Source of the DNA: Corynebacterium ammoniagenes DSM 20306
GTDB lineage: Bacteria > Actinomycetota > Actinomycetes > Mycobacteriales > Mycobacteriaceae
Assembly (NCBI RefSeq): GCF_001941425.1
Contig: NZ_CP009244.1
Span: 682,001-746,000 of the forward strand
Length of the DNA: 64,000 nucleotides
Direction of reading: 5' to 3'
Position numbers and translations under genes: made by a program. Position 1 is the stretch's first letter. Every line of letters begins with the position of its first letter. The notes below the pieces were generated by a model. It was given only the letters and a program-made list of their open reading frames with translations, did not search any database and was not told the origin of the DNA. Shown piece by piece: positions 26,605 through 36,728 of this stretch.

Positions 26605-28614
26605 CTAGACTGCTTGGTTCATTTTATTCATACTAAGCGTTATATTAAACGCGCTGGTCGCGGCTTTGTCAGCTTCCTGGATAAACCACGAGTCGGTGCC
26701 CGGCAGCGGCGGGGAAATCGTGGTGTCGGGGTATTGCGCGTGCGCGGGGATTCCCACCATGTGCAAGCGTGGATCCTCCTGCCCTTCGGCGTCGAGGACG
26801 CGGCGCGATTGTGGATGCTGGGCAACAGACGCGGTCGGCAGCTCTGTACCGTCTTCCCACACATCGGTAAACGGCACGACACGTTCTTTGTCCACGAGGT
26901 CCTTCATCAAAGGATCTAATGGCGTCTTGCGAATATCCGGCTTGTGCACCCAGGCATCGAATAGCGTGGTGCCGCGATAGCGTACGCCGCCGGAGGACGG
27001 CGAACTCATGGTCCACTCGCCGGTATTGCGATCAGTATCGAGCAGGGGATAGCCACCTATGAATTTCACGACGCCTGCGTCAACTAATGCCATGAGCTGG
27101 CGCGTGCGGAAAATCGGAGGCCCAGAGCACGCCAGTTGTGCAAGGGCAATGGCCTTGTCGAACATGTGGTGGCGCGATTCGACCGTGTAGCGACCTTCGG
27201 CGCCGAGCACCTGGGTGGGCTTGCGGGAAAACCCGAGTGACCACAGTGCTGCGCGAACTGGACTGTCTTGGCCGGCTTCTGCGTCTTTGAGGTCTTCTTC
27301 CAGACGCTGCATCAAATACGCAGTGAGCTCTTCGGAGCTATCAAAGTTAGCAGGAAGCAAGTGCATCCAGCGCAACAGCGAAAAACGCTTCGTGGTGTAT
27401 TGGGAGATGACATCATCCATGGCGCTGACACCATTGAAGACGACGCTGGCATCGACCTCCGCATCATCGATAGCCTGCACGACGGTATCAAGATCTGCCT
27501 TTAATGCGTCCGGCTCGACTCGCGCCAACGTCTTGACATAGGCGTGGTAGGCATCGCGAAGCACTGCGGGCCAGACCTCCACGTCGTAGTCGATGCTGCG
27601 GCGGCCTTCCCGATCGGAGAGCTCGGCCACGACCTTTTTGAGACGTGGAATCTCTGCTGCCGGTGGCAAACCGCCATCATCGGCTTGCGGCATGAAAGGA
27701 TAACCGCGACGGGAGCTGGCAAAGTACGTTGGCTCTTTACCAGTGGCGATATAGCGCAGGCCGCCCGCGGCGTTGGAATCTTCCACGAATTGGCCGCCGC
27801 GTTCTTCGGTGGTCAAAATCAAAATATCGAAAAAGCCCATGCCTAGACCGCGCGACAGTACCTTTTCATTGTCCTTGATGGAGGAAACGTCCTGCTCAAT
27901 AGGATTATTCGCGCGAATCCAATTAAGATCTGGGTGATCTTCTAAGGTCTGTGCAATCCACTTTTCCTGCTCAGCAAGACCCTGCTTTTGCCAGCCGGTA
28001 ACAGCAATGGTGGCGGAGGCTTGGACGCTTTCGCCATTGTTTAATGCAATGACATCAAAGTCACCGTGGTCTTCAATCGACACTGCTCGTGCCTTGTGGC
28101 TGTGCACGCGCACCCACTCAGGGATGTCCTGCAGGACCGAGTTATAAAACCAGACGAGGTAATAGCCATAGAGCGCGCGCAGGGGATAAGACTCGGGCCG
28201 GATCTGCTCTAATTCTTCGGTGCTAAAGCGTTCCCAGAGGGCATCGTCAAGCGGATGCTTGTCGACGTATGCCCGCTTTTCCGCGGATACTTCTTCATTA
28301 TGACCTAAGTGCAGGCGTACCCATTCATAAATCGTGGGACCTTCCACGACCGGCGCATCAACCGTGGAGCCCGGCTCGGAAAAGAGCGTCATGCCATGGG
28401 CGAAGGTATTCATGCACAGTGCTTTGGTTTGGGAAGTATTCCAAATGCGGCCGCTGCCGTGTTGAGCCTCATCGATTAAATGAAGGTGGAACTCCTGAGG
28501 AGGATTTTCCACGGCGTTGAGGTGGGCGACGAGGCGCTCCAGTGTTGAGACACCGCGCGGGCCGAGTCCGATTATCGCAATCGAAGGCGAAGTAGTTGGC
28601 ATAGTATATTTCAT
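26605..28614 (-). CDS. FAD/NAD(P)-binding protein (NAD_binding_9 type)
   Basis: 669 aa. The N-terminal Rossmann loop is IAIIGLGPRGVSTLERL near residue 12, typical of the FAD-NAD(P)-binding family PF13454, whose functions are mostly unknown. A second nucleotide-binding-like segment occurs near residue 200 (TIAVTGW). The C-terminal half has no motif I recognise. Start is the ATG at 28614 or the one at 28602; AGGG before the first is very close, which favours 28602 slightly. It stands alone, divergent from thiC. Confidence 0.75.
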   Translation of the reverse strand: MKYTMPTTSPSIAIIGLGPRGVSTLERLVAHLNAVENPPQEFHLHLIDEAQHGSGRIWNTSQTKALCMNTFAHGMTLFSEPGSTVDAPVVEGPTIYEWVRLHLGHNEEVSAEKRAYVDKHPLDDALWERFSTEELEQIRPESYPLRALYGYYLVWFYNSVLQDIPEWVRVHSHKARAVSIEDHGDFDVIALNNGESVQASATIAVTGWQKQGLAEQEKWIAQTLEDHPDLNWIRANNPIEQDVSSIKDNEKVLSRGLGMGFFDILILTTEERGGQFVEDSNAAGGLRYIATGKEPTYFASSRRGYPFMPQADDGGLPPAAEIPRLKKVVAELSDREGRRSIDYDVEVWPAVLRDAYHAYVKTLARVEPDALKADLDTVVQAIDDAEVDASVVFNGVSAMDDVISQYTTKRFSLLRWMHLLPANFDSSEELTAYLMQRLEEDLKDAEAGQDSPVRAALWSLGFSRKPTQVLGAEGRYTVESRHHMFDKAIALAQLACSGPPIFRTRQLMALVDAGVVKFIGGYPLLDTDRNTGEWTMSSPSSGGVRYRGTTLFDAWVHKPDIRKTPLDPLMKDLVDKERVVPFTDVWEDGTELPTASVAQHPQSRRVLDAEGQEDPRLHMVGIPAHAQYPDTTISPPLPGTDSWFIQEADKAATSAFNITLSMNKMNQAV

Positions 28615-28976
28615 CCCTAAAATTCTTAGACCATGAAGTCTGTTGATTTCTATTCAAGACTATACCAACCTGTCTATTAAAAGTAGTAAGAGTGGTTCAG
28701 GGTGTGAATGGTCCTTGAATCTAATTGCCTCGGAAGCGAGCTGTACTTACTGCGCGAATGATCAGTTAGCGCGTATTTGTAGATTCTTCGATAGGGAGAA
28801 TAAAAATCAGCATCTGCAGAAAATTTGAATTTAATTGCTTAAAATTCAAGCTTCAGTTCATCGGCTGATTGGGTAGCTAAGGTGCTAGTTTGCCCTGAGC
28901 TTCAGGGCTCGAAGGGCGCCGTCGTACCTGAGGAAGCTATTGCCGTGGATGTTGGTCGGTGGTAGAAAAGGAATGT
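28615..28976 (+). promoter_or_regulatory. Upstream region of the thiC riboswitch
   Basis: About 360 bp with no convincing gene. TTGCCG at 28940-28945 and TAGAAA at 28963-28968, 17 bp apart, are a likely promoter placing the RNA start just before the riboswitch. Two inverted repeats lie further up: TTGAATTT/AAATTCAA (28825-28849) and GCCCTGA/TCAGGGC (28892-28908). Their roles are unknown. Confidence 0.5.
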
Positions 28977-29066
28977 CCATGCGGGTGCTCCTTTGAGGAG
29001 CTGAGATCGGGCTAATGGAGTCCGAGACCGTTGAACCTGATCCGGTTAATACCGGCGTAGGAAAGT
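28977..29066 (+). promoter_or_regulatory. TPP riboswitch (THI element)
   Basis: The conserved THI-box parts are present in order: GCGGGTGCTC and a CTGAGAT turn, a variable arm, then ACCGTTGAACCTGATCCGG followed by TTAATACCGGCGTAGGAA. It ends 11 nt before the thiC start, whose ribosome site AGGAG lies right after it. Thiamine pyrophosphate binding probably hides the ribosome site and lowers ThiC synthesis. Confidence 0.95.
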
Positions 29067-29068
29067 AG

Positions 29069-30892
<1,824 letters not shown>

Positions 30893-31063
30893 CACAACAA
30901 CTATTGCGCGTTTCCACAATGCTTCAATGCGGATCCCGAGCCAGCCTGAGGTTTTGGAAACGGCCTCGGAAACGCTCCCGGGAACGGTGCCTGGATATGT
31001 AGCTGCATAGATATCGCGCTACCTTTTCAGCACAGCTAGTACCTCTGTATAGAGTGGTTGCTT

Positions 31064-31816
31064 GTGTTAACCATCGCCATCATCATCCTTGCAGCCGTCC
31101 TCATTGGTGCTTTCTTCCAGCGCATCACCGGAATGGGGGTCGGCCTGTTGGGCGGACCGGTTCTGTCCATCTTCTTGGGGCCGGTGCAAGGTGTCACCAT
31201 GGTCAATGGCTTGTCCATTATCAATGCTGTTAACAATGCGTGGGCGGTGCGCAAGCGGACTGACTGGAAACGCTTTCGCATTATTTCGGCGGCGTTGATT
31301 CTGGGTTCGCTTCCCGCAGTGGCGGTGATTCATTTCCTTGATGGGCCAGTGCTTCTCATCGGCATTGGTGTATTTGTGCTGCTGGGCTTGGGAATCTCAT
31401 TGTTCCCAGCGGAGAAGTTTAAGATTCCAGTGGAGGCCAAAGGCCCGCTCGTTGCTTTCGGTATGGCTGCTGGTTTCATGTCCACCATCGCTGGTATCGC
31501 GGGACCCTCACTGACAATCTATGCTCGATTGACTAACTGGGACTACCGCGAATTTGTGGCGACACTCCACCCGGTTCTGGTTGTAGCGAACACGGTGTCT
31601 TTCGTGCTCAAACTGGTCCTGCTGGGCGGCGTCGATTTCGGCGGTGCACCACTGTGGTTGTGGATTGTTGCCATCGCAATGCTGTTCGTCGGTGCTTGGC
31701 TTGGCGATAAAGTCAATGCCAAAGTCTCCACCCCTATGGCGCGGCAGCTGGCAACATTCCTGGCGGCTGCCGGCGCAATTGCGGTTTTAGTCCGCGGCAT
31801 CACACAGTTAGTGTAG
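31064..31816 (+). CDS. TauE/SafE-family membrane transporter
   Basis: About 250 aa with eight predicted membrane segments and the family-type GMGVGLLGGPVLSIFLGP segment after the first. Such proteins export sulfite, sulfoacetate or other organosulfur anions, but substrates are poorly known. No ATG or ribosome site exists. A TATAGA -10 box at 31048-31053 suggests a leaderless mRNA starting near the GTG at 31064; TTG at 31058 is the alternative start. The 3' end overlaps the convergent DMT gene by 17 bp. Confidence 0.8.
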   Translation: MLTIAIIILAAVLIGAFFQRITGMGVGLLGGPVLSIFLGPVQGVTMVNGLSIINAVNNAWAVRKRTDWKRFRIISAALILGSLPAVAVIHFLDGPVLLIGIGVFVLLGLGISLFPAEKFKIPVEAKGPLVAFGMAAGFMSTIAGIAGPSLTIYARLTNWDYREFVATLHPVLVVANTVSFVLKLVLLGGVDFGGAPLWLWIVAIAMLFVGAWLGDKVNAKVSTPMARQLATFLAAAGAIAVLVRGITQLV

Positions 31817-32657
31817 GCTCCAGCGTCTTGCGCGAGCGCCAGATTCCGTCGAATCCGAGAATCGCGAGCGCAAACCCTCGAAGTGAATACACCAGCGCAT
31901 CGCTCATATCCAGGGACTCACCAAGCAAGAGTGCAGCAACAAAGAGCAAGATTGGCTCGCCATAGCTCAGTAACCCGAAGATGGGCATGCTCAGCAACAC
32001 CGATGCGGCAAGATACAGTGCCATTGCCACGGCACCGGCAAGGCCTGCACAAATGACCATGATCATCATGTCCCTATCCAGGACATCTGGGATGGTAAAC
32101 AGTAGGGCAATGGCAATGGGACTCAGCTCAATTGTTTCAGCGCCGTAGCAAAAGAAGCTATTAAAACCGGAGTAGCTACGCAGCGCAAAATACAATGCGT
32201 AGCCGACAGCGATGGCGAAAGTTACCCAAGACATTTGCGCGCTGATTATAAACTTTATTGCTACCGCGACAATCGCAATGCCGACGGCAATCCACTGCAA
32301 GCGGCTAACAATGCTGGAGAAGAAGAACCGTCCCACCACCACGAGGAAGATTGGCAGCAGCAAATACCCCAAGGAAGCGTCCAACGCATGGCCTTTGGGC
32401 GCCCAGGCGAAAAGCCATAGCTGCAATGCAATGAGCGCCACCAAAATCACAAAGTAGAAGACGTATAACGGGCCTTTTCGCAGTACTTCCCAAAAGGCCT
32501 TGAACGCCCGCCGGCCAGCGGGAAAGCTCAGCAGGAGTGCATAACAGCCAGCGGTGAGAAGTATCCGCCAGGCAACAAGAGTCGAAGCTTGAGCTTCGAT
32601 GGCTCCGGAGACAAAAAAGATTGCTCCGAAAAGCACCGACGCCAGTACCGAAGTCAC
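31800..32657 (-). CDS. EamA/RarD-type DMT transporter
   Basis: 285 aa with about ten membrane segments and two EamA-like halves; the start ASVLFGAIFF and the late Gly-Glu-Pro-Ile-Leu-Leu segment resemble RarD-type permeases. Members export amino acids or other metabolites. The GTG start at 32657 lies inside a 20-bp tandem duplication. An upstream copy of the same GTG opens a 6-codon frame whose TAG stop overlaps this start. Confidence 0.8.
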   Translation of the reverse strand: MTSVLASVLFGAIFFVSGAIEAQASTLVAWRILLTAGCYALLLSFPAGRRAFKAFWEVLRKGPLYVFYFVILVALIALQLWLFAWAPKGHALDASLGYLLLPIFLVVVGRFFFSSIVSRLQWIAVGIAIVAVAIKFIISAQMSWVTFAIAVGYALYFALRSYSGFNSFFCYGAETIELSPIAIALLFTIPDVLDRDMMIMVICAGLAGAVAMALYLAASVLLSMPIFGLLSYGEPILLFVAALLLGESLDMSDALVYSLRGFALAILGFDGIWRSRKTLEPTLTV

Positions 32658-32680
32658 TACGCCAGTACCGAAGTCACTAC
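32641..32680. repeat. Perfect 20-bp tandem duplication at the DMT gene start
   Basis: GCCAGTACCGAAGTCACTAC is present at 32641-32660 and again at 32661-32680, followed by a partial third GCCAG. On the minus strand each copy carries GTGACTTCGGTACTGGC, so the gene's GTG start and first codons are duplicated in a shifted frame. Confidence 0.95.
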
Positions 32681-32699
32681 GCCAGCCGAGGTCGTGCGA

Positions 32700-33701
32700 T
32701 TAGTGGCCACCCATCACTCCTTGCTCTGGTACCAATTCGGTGTCCTGAGTACTAAAAAGCAGCCGATCATAAAGCGGCTCATCAACGTCGACATGGTCCT
32801 TGAATTCGCGCTGACGCCCTGGAATATAAACGCCGTGCTCGCGCTCAAGCACCTGGACATGGGAGTCGATGCGCTCAAGGTAATTCTCACCAAAGAATGC
32901 CGGATTCATCGCGATGATGAACACGCCAATGGAGGGGCTTTGCCCGCCTTTATCGAAGGACGGGGACTCCAAAGACCACAATCCGCCGGCAAGGCCCGCA
33001 AGGGATTCCACCATGATTCCGATATTGGCGAGCTTGTGCCCGGCTGGAAGCAGCACACCTTCGAGTGCTTCTACCGCATCAGTCGTTGCTTGACCGTCAA
33101 TATTGAGCGCCCAGCCGTGGGGTAGAGGAGTGTTGTTCTTGGCAGCTTCTCGGATGGTCACAAACGCCGATGGGGTGATGGATTGGTCAATGACCAGGGG
33201 AGAGCCCCTAAGCGGAACCGCAAAAGAAAGGGGATTGGTGCCCAGTACTTTCTGCTGAGATTTACCAATTGATACCAGCGCCGAGGAATTTGCCGCGGCC
33301 AATCCCACAAGCCCGCGTGATGCCAGATCAGCGGTGTAATAACCCAGCTCACCTGCCGTAAAGGCATGAGAGATAGCCATGACTCCAATGCCGTATCGAG
33401 TCGCGGCCGTGGAAAGACGACCGACTGCTTGGTGGAATGCAACATGGGGAATATTGCGATGGGCATCAACACGTGTGACTGCGCCGTTGGTGGAAACACT
33501 CGGCTCAGCTCTTCCGTTGATAGCTCCGGTGCTGAGCCCGTGGAGGTAGTCAAAGAAGTGCGTCAATCCGACAGAAGATTTTCCTTGAGGTTCAGCGCGG
33601 GCAATTGCTTGGGCAAGCAGGGCGGCGGTCGATGCATCAGCGCCAGCTTGTTGGGCGGCATGGCGGCATAAAGCTTCGAGCTTGTCGATGCTAATTTGCA
33701 C
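32700..33701 (-). CDS. Ldh2/MDG-type NAD(P) dehydrogenase
   Basis: 333 aa of the malate/L-lactate/ureidoglycolate dehydrogenase family (not the Rossmann LDH). Family marks are the SVGLTHFFDYLHG segment near residue 42, containing a catalytic-type His, GIGVMAISHAFTAGELGYY near 105 and GTNPLSFAVPL near 155. Substrates in the family include 2-keto acids, imines and sugar keto acids. GTG start with GAGG 8 nt upstream. It is divergent from an aldehyde dehydrogenase gene with two shared operators between them. Confidence 0.85.
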   Translation of the reverse strand: MQISIDKLEALCRHAAQQAGADASTAALLAQAIARAEPQGKSSVGLTHFFDYLHGLSTGAINGRAEPSVSTNGAVTRVDAHRNIPHVAFHQAVGRLSTAATRYGIGVMAISHAFTAGELGYYTADLASRGLVGLAAANSSALVSIGKSQQKVLGTNPLSFAVPLRGSPLVIDQSITPSAFVTIREAAKNNTPLPHGWALNIDGQATTDAVEALEGVLLPAGHKLANIGIMVESLAGLAGGLWSLESPSFDKGGQSPSIGVFIIAMNPAFFGENYLERIDSHVQVLEREHGVYIPGRQREFKDHVDVDEPLYDRLLFSTQDTELVPEQGVMGGH

Positions 33702-33771
33702 GTCAGTACCTCATTTCAGTAGGGAATCGAAAGGAAGCGAAGGGAATTTAAAGCGACCAAACAATCAATAA

Positions 33772-33788
33772 TGTGATGTGGGATCACA
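33772..33788. promoter_or_regulatory. Palindromic operator TGTGAT-N5-ATCACA, copy 1
   Basis: A 17-bp palindrome with perfect 6-bp arms around GTGGG. A second copy with the same arms and spacing lies 72 bp further on. Both are between the divergent Ldh2-type and aldehyde dehydrogenase genes. Confidence 0.65.
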
Positions 33789-33843
33789 AAAGTACATGGA
33801 AGCGACATGGCGCACAAGCCATACGGGCTGAATAAACCCCTTG

Positions 33844-33860
33844 TGTGATGTGTGATCACA
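33844..33860. promoter_or_regulatory. Palindromic operator TGTGAT-N5-ATCACA, copy 2
   Basis: Same arms around GTGTG, about 75 bp before the aldehyde dehydrogenase start. The arm spacing is one base longer than the CRP/GlxR type (TGTGA-N6-TCACA), which argues for a different local regulator, though CRP-family binding is not excluded. Confidence 0.65.
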
Positions 33861-33934
33861 GTTTATGGTGTTGTGGACAACAAGAATTCCGGTGTGGTTA
33901 CCCACATCATGTCCACTAAAAGGCAAGGAGAACC

Positions 33935-35416
33935 ATGTCTAGTACACGTGTTGACGTAGCCCCTTTGGTTGCCGAGCAAGAATTCCCACCCGTAAAGCAC
34001 TTCATCAATGGAGAATTCGTTGAGTCCGTTGGAGAGTCCTTCTCCGAGGTAGTAAACCCAGCGAATGGCGAAGTGATCGCCCGCGTGCCGCGCGGAAGCG
34101 TGGCGGATGTTGACGTAGCTGTTGACGCAGCGCACGAAGCCTTTGCTACGTGGGGAGCGGTAACGCCGAAGGAGCGCTCCGAAGCCATGCTGGCGATCGC
34201 GCAAATCGTGGAAGAAAATGCCGACCTGTTGGCACGGTTGGAAGCACACAACGCCGGAAAGCCGCTAGAAGTAGCGCGTGATGATGTCGACGGTACCGTG
34301 GATATTTTCCGCTTTTCTGCGGGAGCGGCACGCTCTTTCACGGAGGCCGGCGCGGGCGACTTCGTGGAAGACCACACCTCGTTCATCGTGCGAGAACCGC
34401 TGGGAGTCATCGGCGCTATCGTGCCGTGGAACTACCCGCTGCTCATGGGTGCGTGGAAGATTGCACCAATTCTCGCCGCGGGCAACACATTGGTTCTCAA
34501 GCCTGCGGAGCAAACGCCGTTGTCCGTACTCAAACTTGCTGAGCTGATCGCGGGTGTCCTGCCACGCGGTGTATTCAATGTGGTCACAGGCCTGGGCCGA
34601 GAAGTTGGCGAGGCACTCTCGCACCATGAAAAAATTGCCATGGTGGCGATGACCGGCAGTGTCGGCAGTGGGCGTGCGGTCGCCTCAGCTGCGAGTGATT
34701 CGCTGAAGCGAGTGCACCTGGAACTTGGTGGCAAAGCACCAGTTGTTGTCTTTAAGGATGCCGATCTTGACGCGGTTGCAGAAGGCATTCGCGAGGCAGG
34801 GTTCTGGAACTCGGGCCAGGAGTGTGGCGCTGGTACCCGCATCTTGGTGGACAAGGAAGTAGAAACTGAACTGGTGGAAAAGCTGGTAGCGCAGATTGAA
34901 ACGTTGCGCGTGGGCGACCCTTCCGAAGGTGACCACATCGAGCAAGGTCCGCTGGTATCCAAGCAACATTTCGAGCGAGTCCAGGGATTCTTGGAGCGAG
35001 CACAGCAAGAGGGTGCAGTGGCAGTACTCGGTGGCAAGGCCGCCGACCGCGAGGGCTTCTTTATCGAGCCGACCGTGCTGACCAACGTTCTGCCAGGCAC
35101 CGAAGCCGCACAGGAAGAAATCTTTGGCCCGGTCATTACGGTGGAAACCTTCGAATCTGAAGACGAAGCCATCCGGCGTGCCAATGAAACTCCGTATGGT
35201 TTGAGCGCTTCCGTATGGACCACGGATGCAGCGCGATCCATCGACGTGCCCCGCAAGATTGACGCGGGAACCGTGTGGGTCAATTCCCACTTGGTGCTGG
35301 CTAATGAAGTGCCGTGGGGCGGCTTCAAGGGCTCTGGCTATGGACGGGATCTCTCGATCTACGCTCTGCAGGATTACTCGCGCACCAAGCATATTCAGAT
35401 AAACCACGGTCGTTAA
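33935..35416 (+). CDS. NAD(P)-dependent aldehyde dehydrogenase
   Basis: 493 aa of the ALDH superfamily, closest in feel to aminobutyraldehyde/betaine-aldehyde dehydrogenases. The catalytic Glu is in LELGGKAP near residue 267 and the nucleophilic Cys in NSGQECGAGTR near 301; the oxyanion Asn is in PWNYPLL. It oxidises an aldehyde to the acid. AAGGAG lies before the ATG. Two 17-bp palindromes upstream are shared with the Ldh2-type gene, suggesting joint induction by one substrate. Confidence 0.9.
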   Translation: MSSTRVDVAPLVAEQEFPPVKHFINGEFVESVGESFSEVVNPANGEVIARVPRGSVADVDVAVDAAHEAFATWGAVTPKERSEAMLAIAQIVEENADLLARLEAHNAGKPLEVARDDVDGTVDIFRFSAGAARSFTEAGAGDFVEDHTSFIVREPLGVIGAIVPWNYPLLMGAWKIAPILAAGNTLVLKPAEQTPLSVLKLAELIAGVLPRGVFNVVTGLGREVGEALSHHEKIAMVAMTGSVGSGRAVASAASDSLKRVHLELGGKAPVVVFKDADLDAVAEGIREAGFWNSGQECGAGTRILVDKEVETELVEKLVAQIETLRVGDPSEGDHIEQGPLVSKQHFERVQGFLERAQQEGAVAVLGGKAADREGFFIEPTVLTNVLPGTEAAQEEIFGPVITVETFESEDEAIRRANETPYGLSASVWTTDAARSIDVPRKIDAGTVWVNSHLVLANEVPWGGFKGSGYGRDLSIYALQDYSRTKHIQINHGR

Positions 35417-35445
35417 GCGTGGTGTAAAGCGAAACATAATATGAA

Positions 35446-35480
35446 AGGCGTGGCATCGGATCAATAATCCGATGCCACGC
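35446..35480. terminator. Bidirectional terminator
   Basis: A perfect 15-bp stem, GGCGTGGCATCGGAT / ATCCGATGCCACGCC, with a 5-base loop is followed by TTTT on the plus strand and preceded by AAA. It separates the aldehyde dehydrogenase from the convergent iolR gene. Confidence 0.93.
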
Positions 35481-35502
35481 CTTTTCGTGTGCTGAGAGTG
35501 AC

Positions 35503-36264
35503 TTAGCGTGCAACCAGTGTGGTTTCGAAGTTATGCATATCAGGCCGGTAGCAATGATTTCCTAGTTCTATTACTTGCCCGGAGTTATCCAAGGCCACGC
35601 GCTCAACTGTCAGCAAGGGTGCGCCGTCATCAACGCTGAGCAAGTGGCTTTCATCGCCCACGGCGCGCCGGGCACCGATTTTCTGGTTCGCGATCTTGAG
35701 GTTCACACCGCGCTCACGCAAGGCATCATAGAGCCCGCCCTCTTCGAGTTCTTCCTGGCTAATATCGCTAAACGCAGGAGGAATGTAGTTTTCTAAGACA
35801 GCAACGGGGGTATCCCCAGTGGAGCGCACACGGCGTATGTACAGAACCTCGTCACCAACGGGAATGCCGAGTTTTTCTGCGATGGAAGAGTTAGCTGCTA
35901 AAAGCCGATGCTCTAGTACCTGGGTTTGGGGATCCAGCTTGGCGTCTTTTAAGTCGTTATAAAAAGAAGTCAGCTCCACGGGACGGGTGACATGACTTTG
36001 TACGACCTGAGTGCCCACCCCGCGTCGGCGAACTAATAAGCCTTTATCAACGACTTCCTGAATCGCGCGTCGAACGGTGGGGCGGGAAACGCTCAGTCGT
36101 TTTGCTAAGGAGATCTCATTTTCTAGGCGCGCACCCGGGGGCAATGCGCCATCACGAATCCCGTCTTCTAAGCGTTGGGCCACCTGGAAATACAGGGGGA
36201 TGGGACCGTTGCGGTCTAAGTCTTTAAAAAGATCGGCCGGCCAAACCGGGGCGCTGGATGTCAT
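35503..36264 (-). CDS. iolR: GntR/HutC-family regulator, probable IolR
   Basis: 253 aa. The N-terminal GntR winged helix (about residues 18-85, with SRPTVRRAIQEVV) is followed by a UTRA effector domain (about 100-245). It is divergent from iolC in the same arrangement as the IolR repressor of Corynebacterium glutamicum inositol genes. It probably binds the TGWCRGGACA elements found at the iolC, lacI/oxidoreductase and iolT promoters. GAAGGA lies 6 nt before the ATG. Confidence 0.8.
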   Translation of the reverse strand: MTSSAPVWPADLFKDLDRNGPIPLYFQVAQRLEDGIRDGALPPGARLENEISLAKRLSVSRPTVRRAIQEVVDKGLLVRRRGVGTQVVQSHVTRPVELTSFYNDLKDAKLDPQTQVLEHRLLAANSSIAEKLGIPVGDEVLYIRRVRSTGDTPVAVLENYIPPAFSDISQEELEEGGLYDALRERGVNLKIANQKIGARRAVGDESHLLSVDDGAPLLTVERVALDNSGQVIELGNHCYRPDMHNFETTLVAR

Positions 36265-36728
36265 GAGGATTCCTTCACTACTCGTCTATCAATCCTTAGG
36301 CGATACGTTAGGACAATTGAACAATATTACTCAATGTGGGGTTTGTCCAGTGCGTTTCGATGGAAAGAACGGACAAGATTCGCTTCTTAGCTACTGTATC
36401 TTGCGGTTATATAGGTTTGACCTTATCACTCGGGGCTAATTTCGTGCAGTTTTTCGCCAGAGATTGTGAGATTGGGTGGGTGACAAGAGGGATTTGTCAG
36501 TCAATTCCGGGTGGCGCTCGCCGTGGGAAAATGCGCTTTAAATTCTTCGGCTCAGATTACGAAAGTTAGAAAATCGGCGCTGAACTGGCTGTTTATTGCC
36601 AAGTGTGTAAATTTGCCTCGTATTTTTAAAAACCTCTTGCCGTGACATTCAAATGTGCTATTGTCAGGACATGCGGCCGTGAGGGTCGCCACAATAAATC
36701 TAATTTGAGTGAGAGGTTGCACGGTCTA
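36265..36728 (+). promoter_or_regulatory. iolR-iolC divergent control region
   Basis: 464 bp without a gene. The iolC promoter is TTGCCG (36637-36642), 16 bp, TATTGT (36659-36664). The palindromic operator TGTCAGGACA at 36662-36671 overlaps its -10 box, a place where a repressor would block RNA polymerase. Further upstream, half-sites of the type GGACAA occur at 36312 and 36372. Confidence 0.65.
36662..36671. promoter_or_regulatory. Candidate IolR operator TGTCAGGACA
   Basis: A nearly symmetric 10-mer (TGTC-AG-GACA) overlapping the iolC -10 box. Its reverse complement agrees with the IolR motif KGWCHTRACA as I recall it from C. glutamicum. Confidence 0.6.

Noticed and set aside
28643-28828. 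61-codon frame upstream of the TPP riboswitch
   Set aside because: TTG start without a ribosome site and no recognisable protein features; treated as non-coding.
33772-33860. GlxR (CRP) binding sites
   Set aside because: The arms TGTGA and TCACA fit, but the spacer is 7 instead of 6 bases in both copies, so I kept a neutral operator call.
34432-35328. 298-codon open frame antisense to the aldehyde dehydrogenase
   Set aside because: It lies wholly opposite a well-conserved ALDH gene, has low-complexity Ser/Arg-rich composition and no family resemblance.
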